From contig JAWODJ010000082.1 in the NCBI GenBank assembly GCA_046483315.1, forward strand, positions 14,982 through 78,981: a DNA stretch of 64,000 nt. Reading direction: 5' to 3'. The notes beneath the pieces are model-generated. The model did no database searches. It saw only the letters and a list, made by a program, of their open reading frames with translations, and was not told the origin of the DNA. This stretch comes from PXAP01 sp046483315 (GTDB lineage Bacteria; Bacteroidota; Bacteroidia; Bacteroidales; PUMT01). A program made the translations under genes and the position numbers. Numbering within the stretch: position 1 is the first letter of the stretch; each line of letters starts with the position of its first letter. Below are positions 62,103 to 64,000 of this stretch, piece by piece.

Positions 62103-62718
62103 GGTATCTTAGTTTATTTATAAATTCTTTTAGTGATGATATGCTTTTATAACCGGGGGAGATCTCAAACCTGCTGTTAAGATCTACACCTGCAATACCC
62201 TCCAGTTTGATATTCTGAAGATAGGGCAGGTCGTTATCACCTATTCCTCCGCTCAGTATATAGGGAGTTTTCAGTTTATAGGATTTCAGGATATCGTGGT
62301 TGAACTTTATTCCGTTGCCTCCGCGGTATTTTCCTTTTGCATCGAAAAGAAAAATGTGGCAATTGTTTTCATACCGTTCAAGGTTTTCCGGCAGTTTATC
62401 CTTTATTCTGAAAGCCTTGATCACCTGGCACAGGGGCATAAGCTCTTTACAATAGTCCGGATCTTCATCGCCATGAAGCTGCACGGCATCAAAACCGTAT
62501 TTCTTTACCAGCTCCCGCACTCTTTCGGAAGGCTGATTCACAACTACTGCAACTTTTTTCACTGATGCAGGAATTGCGCTTATCTGCAGGTTTTCAATTG
62601 TTCCTGTTACATCCCTGGGTGATCCTTTGTGAAAGATGAAGCCCATGAAATCAGGACGCAAATGAGCGATCCCTGTCAGATTACTGTTATTTGTAATACC
62701 ACAAACTTTTATTAGCAT
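62080..62718 (-). CDS. trpF: phosphoribosylanthranilate isomerase
   Basis: A 212-residue TIM barrel catalysing the Amadori rearrangement of phosphoribosylanthranilate. The catalytic Cys is in LIKVCGIT at the N-terminus and the general-acid Asp in GVDLNSRFEISPG near the end; FIFHKGSPRDV, VQLHGDEDPDY and LSGGIGDNDLPYL are also typical. The start shares one base with the trpC stop (TAATG). Standalone TrpF, not fused to TrpC as in enteric bacteria. Confidence 0.95.
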   Translation of the reverse strand: MLIKVCGITNNSNLTGIAHLRPDFMGFIFHKGSPRDVTGTIENLQISAIPASVKKVAVVVNQPSERVRELVKKYGFDAVQLHGDEDPDYCKELMPLCQVIKAFRIKDKLPENLERYENNCHIFLFDAKGKYRGGNGIKFNHDILKSYKLKTPYILSGGIGDNDLPYLQNIKLEGIAGVDLNSRFEISPGYKSISSLKEFINKLRYHAGNNKQ

Positions 62719-63518
62719 TATTTCGCGGACTTATTTTTGTTGATGTTAGTGATAAATCTGTTAAACGCCTCTCCGGGATCTTTTTCTTTCATGAAAAGTT
62801 CTCCTATCAGAAATCCTTTGAAGCCAAGACTCTCCAGTTCAATAAGTGTTTCGGCCGAATGAATGCCGCTTTCAGCTATCCCGATTGCGTTATCAGGTAA
62901 TTTGCTCAGGGTCTCGTTGAGAATACTCATATCGATACTGAAATTGCCCAGGTTGCGGCTGTTAATTCCTGTGAGACGGGCGTTGCCGGGAAGTTTTCTG
63001 ATTCCGTTTTCCTCATGTATTTCAAACAGCACTTCCATTTTCAAAGATTCTGCCAGCCTCGACAGGCTTTTCAGCTCTTTTTCAGATAAAATATCGGCGA
63101 TCAGAAGGATGGCATCTGCTCCGATGCTTTTTGATTCCAGAACCTGGTATTCGCTGATAATGAAATCTTTTCTGAGTATTGGCGCATTGCACGACTTCCT
63201 TGCCCTTGTAAGATCATCATTGCTGCCACCAAAAAATTCACTGTCTGTAAGAATAGAGACAGCTGCTGCTCCGGATCTAAGGTAGCGGGGACAAACATCT
63301 TCGGGCAGGGCCCCTTCGTTAATTACTCCCCTGGAGGGTGACTGCCTCTTGAATTCGGCAATTATTCCGTGGTTTGAACTATTTTCCAGTGATCTTTCAA
63401 GTGATAGTGTTTCTGCCGTGAAATATATTCTTCTTTCAAGGGAGGCGACGGGGAACTTTTCCTTCATCATCTCTATATCTGCACGTTTGGCTTTGACTAT
63501 CTTTTCAAGCAGGTTCAT
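62718..63518 (-). CDS. trpC: indole-3-glycerol-phosphate synthase
   Basis: A 266-residue TIM barrel that closes the indole ring. Visible: IVKAKRADIEMMKEKFP, the substrate-binding EFKRQSPSRGVINEG (about 53-67), ILTDSEFFGGS, the catalytic Lys in LRKDFIISEYQV, LLEIHEENGI-like (VLFEIHEENGI), GINSRNLGNF and AESGIHSAETL. Standard length. It overlaps trpF by one base and follows trpD after a 73-base gap. Confidence 0.96.
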   Translation of the reverse strand: MNLLEKIVKAKRADIEMMKEKFPVASLERRIYFTAETLSLERSLENSSNHGIIAEFKRQSPSRGVINEGALPEDVCPRYLRSGAAAVSILTDSEFFGGSNDDLTRARKSCNAPILRKDFIISEYQVLESKSIGADAILLIADILSEKELKSLSRLAESLKMEVLFEIHEENGIRKLPGNARLTGINSRNLGNFSIDMSILNETLSKLPDNAIGIAESGIHSAETLIELESLGFKGFLIGELFMKEKDPGEAFNRFITNINKNKSAK

Positions 63519-63591
63519 TTTGTGTTTATTGATGTTGATTTTACTTGTGCATGCCTGTTCTGACTTTTTGCCGGATTACCGCTTACTTGTA

Positions 63592-63865
63592 TCACTGCAT
63601 TTCAATAAGTTTTTTAAAGCTTTTCAGTGCTGTTTTTGAATCTATTGATTCTCTTGCATATTCAACACAATCAGCAAGGCTTTCGTTCTTTTTGTAACAG
63701 TATATTGCCAGGGCTGAATTAGCCAGAACAGTATTTTTCTGCGCCTCGGCAGACCTGTTTTCAAGAACTGCCATAAAAATATCTGCAGCCTCTGACAGAC
63801 TCTCTCCACCGTGTAATGCCTCACCGCTGTTATAAGGCATTCCGAAATCACCGGGATGGAGAAGG
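63592..63865 (-). pseudogene. trpD: anthranilate phosphoribosyltransferase, C-terminal fragment
   Basis: The last about 90 codons of trpD: HPGDFGMPYNSGEALHGG, then NTVLANSALAIYCY and ARESIDSKTALKSFKKLIE, matching the C-terminal part of the enzyme that joins anthranilate and PRPP. The gene is cut at the centre of the terminal palindrome near 63865, beyond which the sequence is the same segment in reverse. The truncation is therefore probably an assembly effect, not a real broken gene; an intact trpD, with trpE and trpG, would be expected upstream. Confidence 0.75.
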
Positions 63866-64000
63866 CCCTCTCCCTCCCGGTGATTTCGGAATGCCTTATA
63901 ACAGCGGTGAGGCATTACACGGTGGAGAGAGTCTGTCAGAGGCTGCAGATATTTTTATGGCAGTTCTTGAAAACAGGTCTACCGAGGCGCAGAAAAATAC
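63731..64000. repeat. 270-base almost perfect palindrome at the window end
   Basis: The 135 bases 63731-63865 are reverse-complemented in 63866-64000 without a spacer. Only three base pairs mismatch: 63750/63981, 63857/63874 and 63863/63868. The right arm ends exactly at the last base. It duplicates part of trpD in opposite orientation. Confidence 0.97.

Noticed and set aside
63866..64000. A second trpD fragment on the plus strand
   Set aside because: It is the exact reverse copy of the minus-strand trpD end; best explained as a fold-back artefact, not an independent gene.

Overview
The window looks like the chromosome of an uncultured or anaerobic-leaning member of the Bacteroidota, probably Bacteroidales/Marinilabiliales-like. 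Evidence: a giant hybrid two-component regulator of the Bacteroidetes type, two PorP/SprF type IX secretion proteins beside a gliding-type (CHU_C) C-terminal-domain protein, many SPII lipoproteins, and promoters matching the Bacteroidetes consensus (TTTG, about 19-20 nt, TAnnTTTG). No rRNA, tRNA, CRISPR array, transposase or phage module was seen.

Layout. 0-8.4 kb: exported S9 peptidase, a TIM-barrel lipoprotein, a 1428-residue hybrid sensor/regulator, an exported 1-Cys peroxiredoxin and an NTF2-like protein. 8.4-14.4 kb (minus): an operon of TetR regulator, outer-membrane barrel, MacB/LolD-type ABC ATPase, two FtsX-type permeases and a LolA-like periplasmic carrier, with a well-formed promoter and a palindrome at its start. 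14.6-21.4 kb: phosphofructokinase, a DUF418 membrane protein, methionine synthase and an ACT-like protein. 21.6-27.8 kb (plus): a PGLGQ-motif exported protein, an exported caspase-like peptidase and a 1190-residue lipoprotein of Ig/FN3-like modules with two FISUMP domains, then a PD-(D/E)xK-like protein. The C-terminus of the 1190-residue lipoprotein looks like the variable region of a diversity-generating retroelement (DGR) target and is followed by a GC-rich hairpin; no reverse transcriptase or template repeat is present in the window.

27.8-36.1 kb: flavin reductase, GH3 glucosidase, DEAD-box helicase with a long leader, nitronate monooxygenase-like protein, and a beta-lactamase-fold serine hydrolase. 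36.2-45.0 kb (minus): a ribose/nucleoside salvage locus led by a LacI regulator: sugar transporter, ribokinase, ADP-ribosylglycohydrolase-like lipoprotein, GH5 lipoprotein, an internally deleted DUF1593 protein, ThuA protein and nucleoside hydrolase. The exported hydrolases would release ribose, which the transporter and ribokinase take into the cytoplasm.

45.5-52.9 kb (plus): membrane-fusion protein, an exported YD-repeat-like protein, and a type IX secretion-linked cluster preceded by a long structured leader. 52.9-59.9 kb (minus): a branched-chain acyl-CoA catabolic operon (MCC beta, enoyl-CoA hydratase, MCC alpha with biotin domain, acyl-CoA dehydrogenase, butyrate kinase) with a perfect inverted repeat upstream. 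60.1 kb to the end (minus): trpD(partial)-C-F-B-A. The last 270 bases form an almost perfect palindrome that folds trpD back on itself, most likely an assembly artefact at a contig end.
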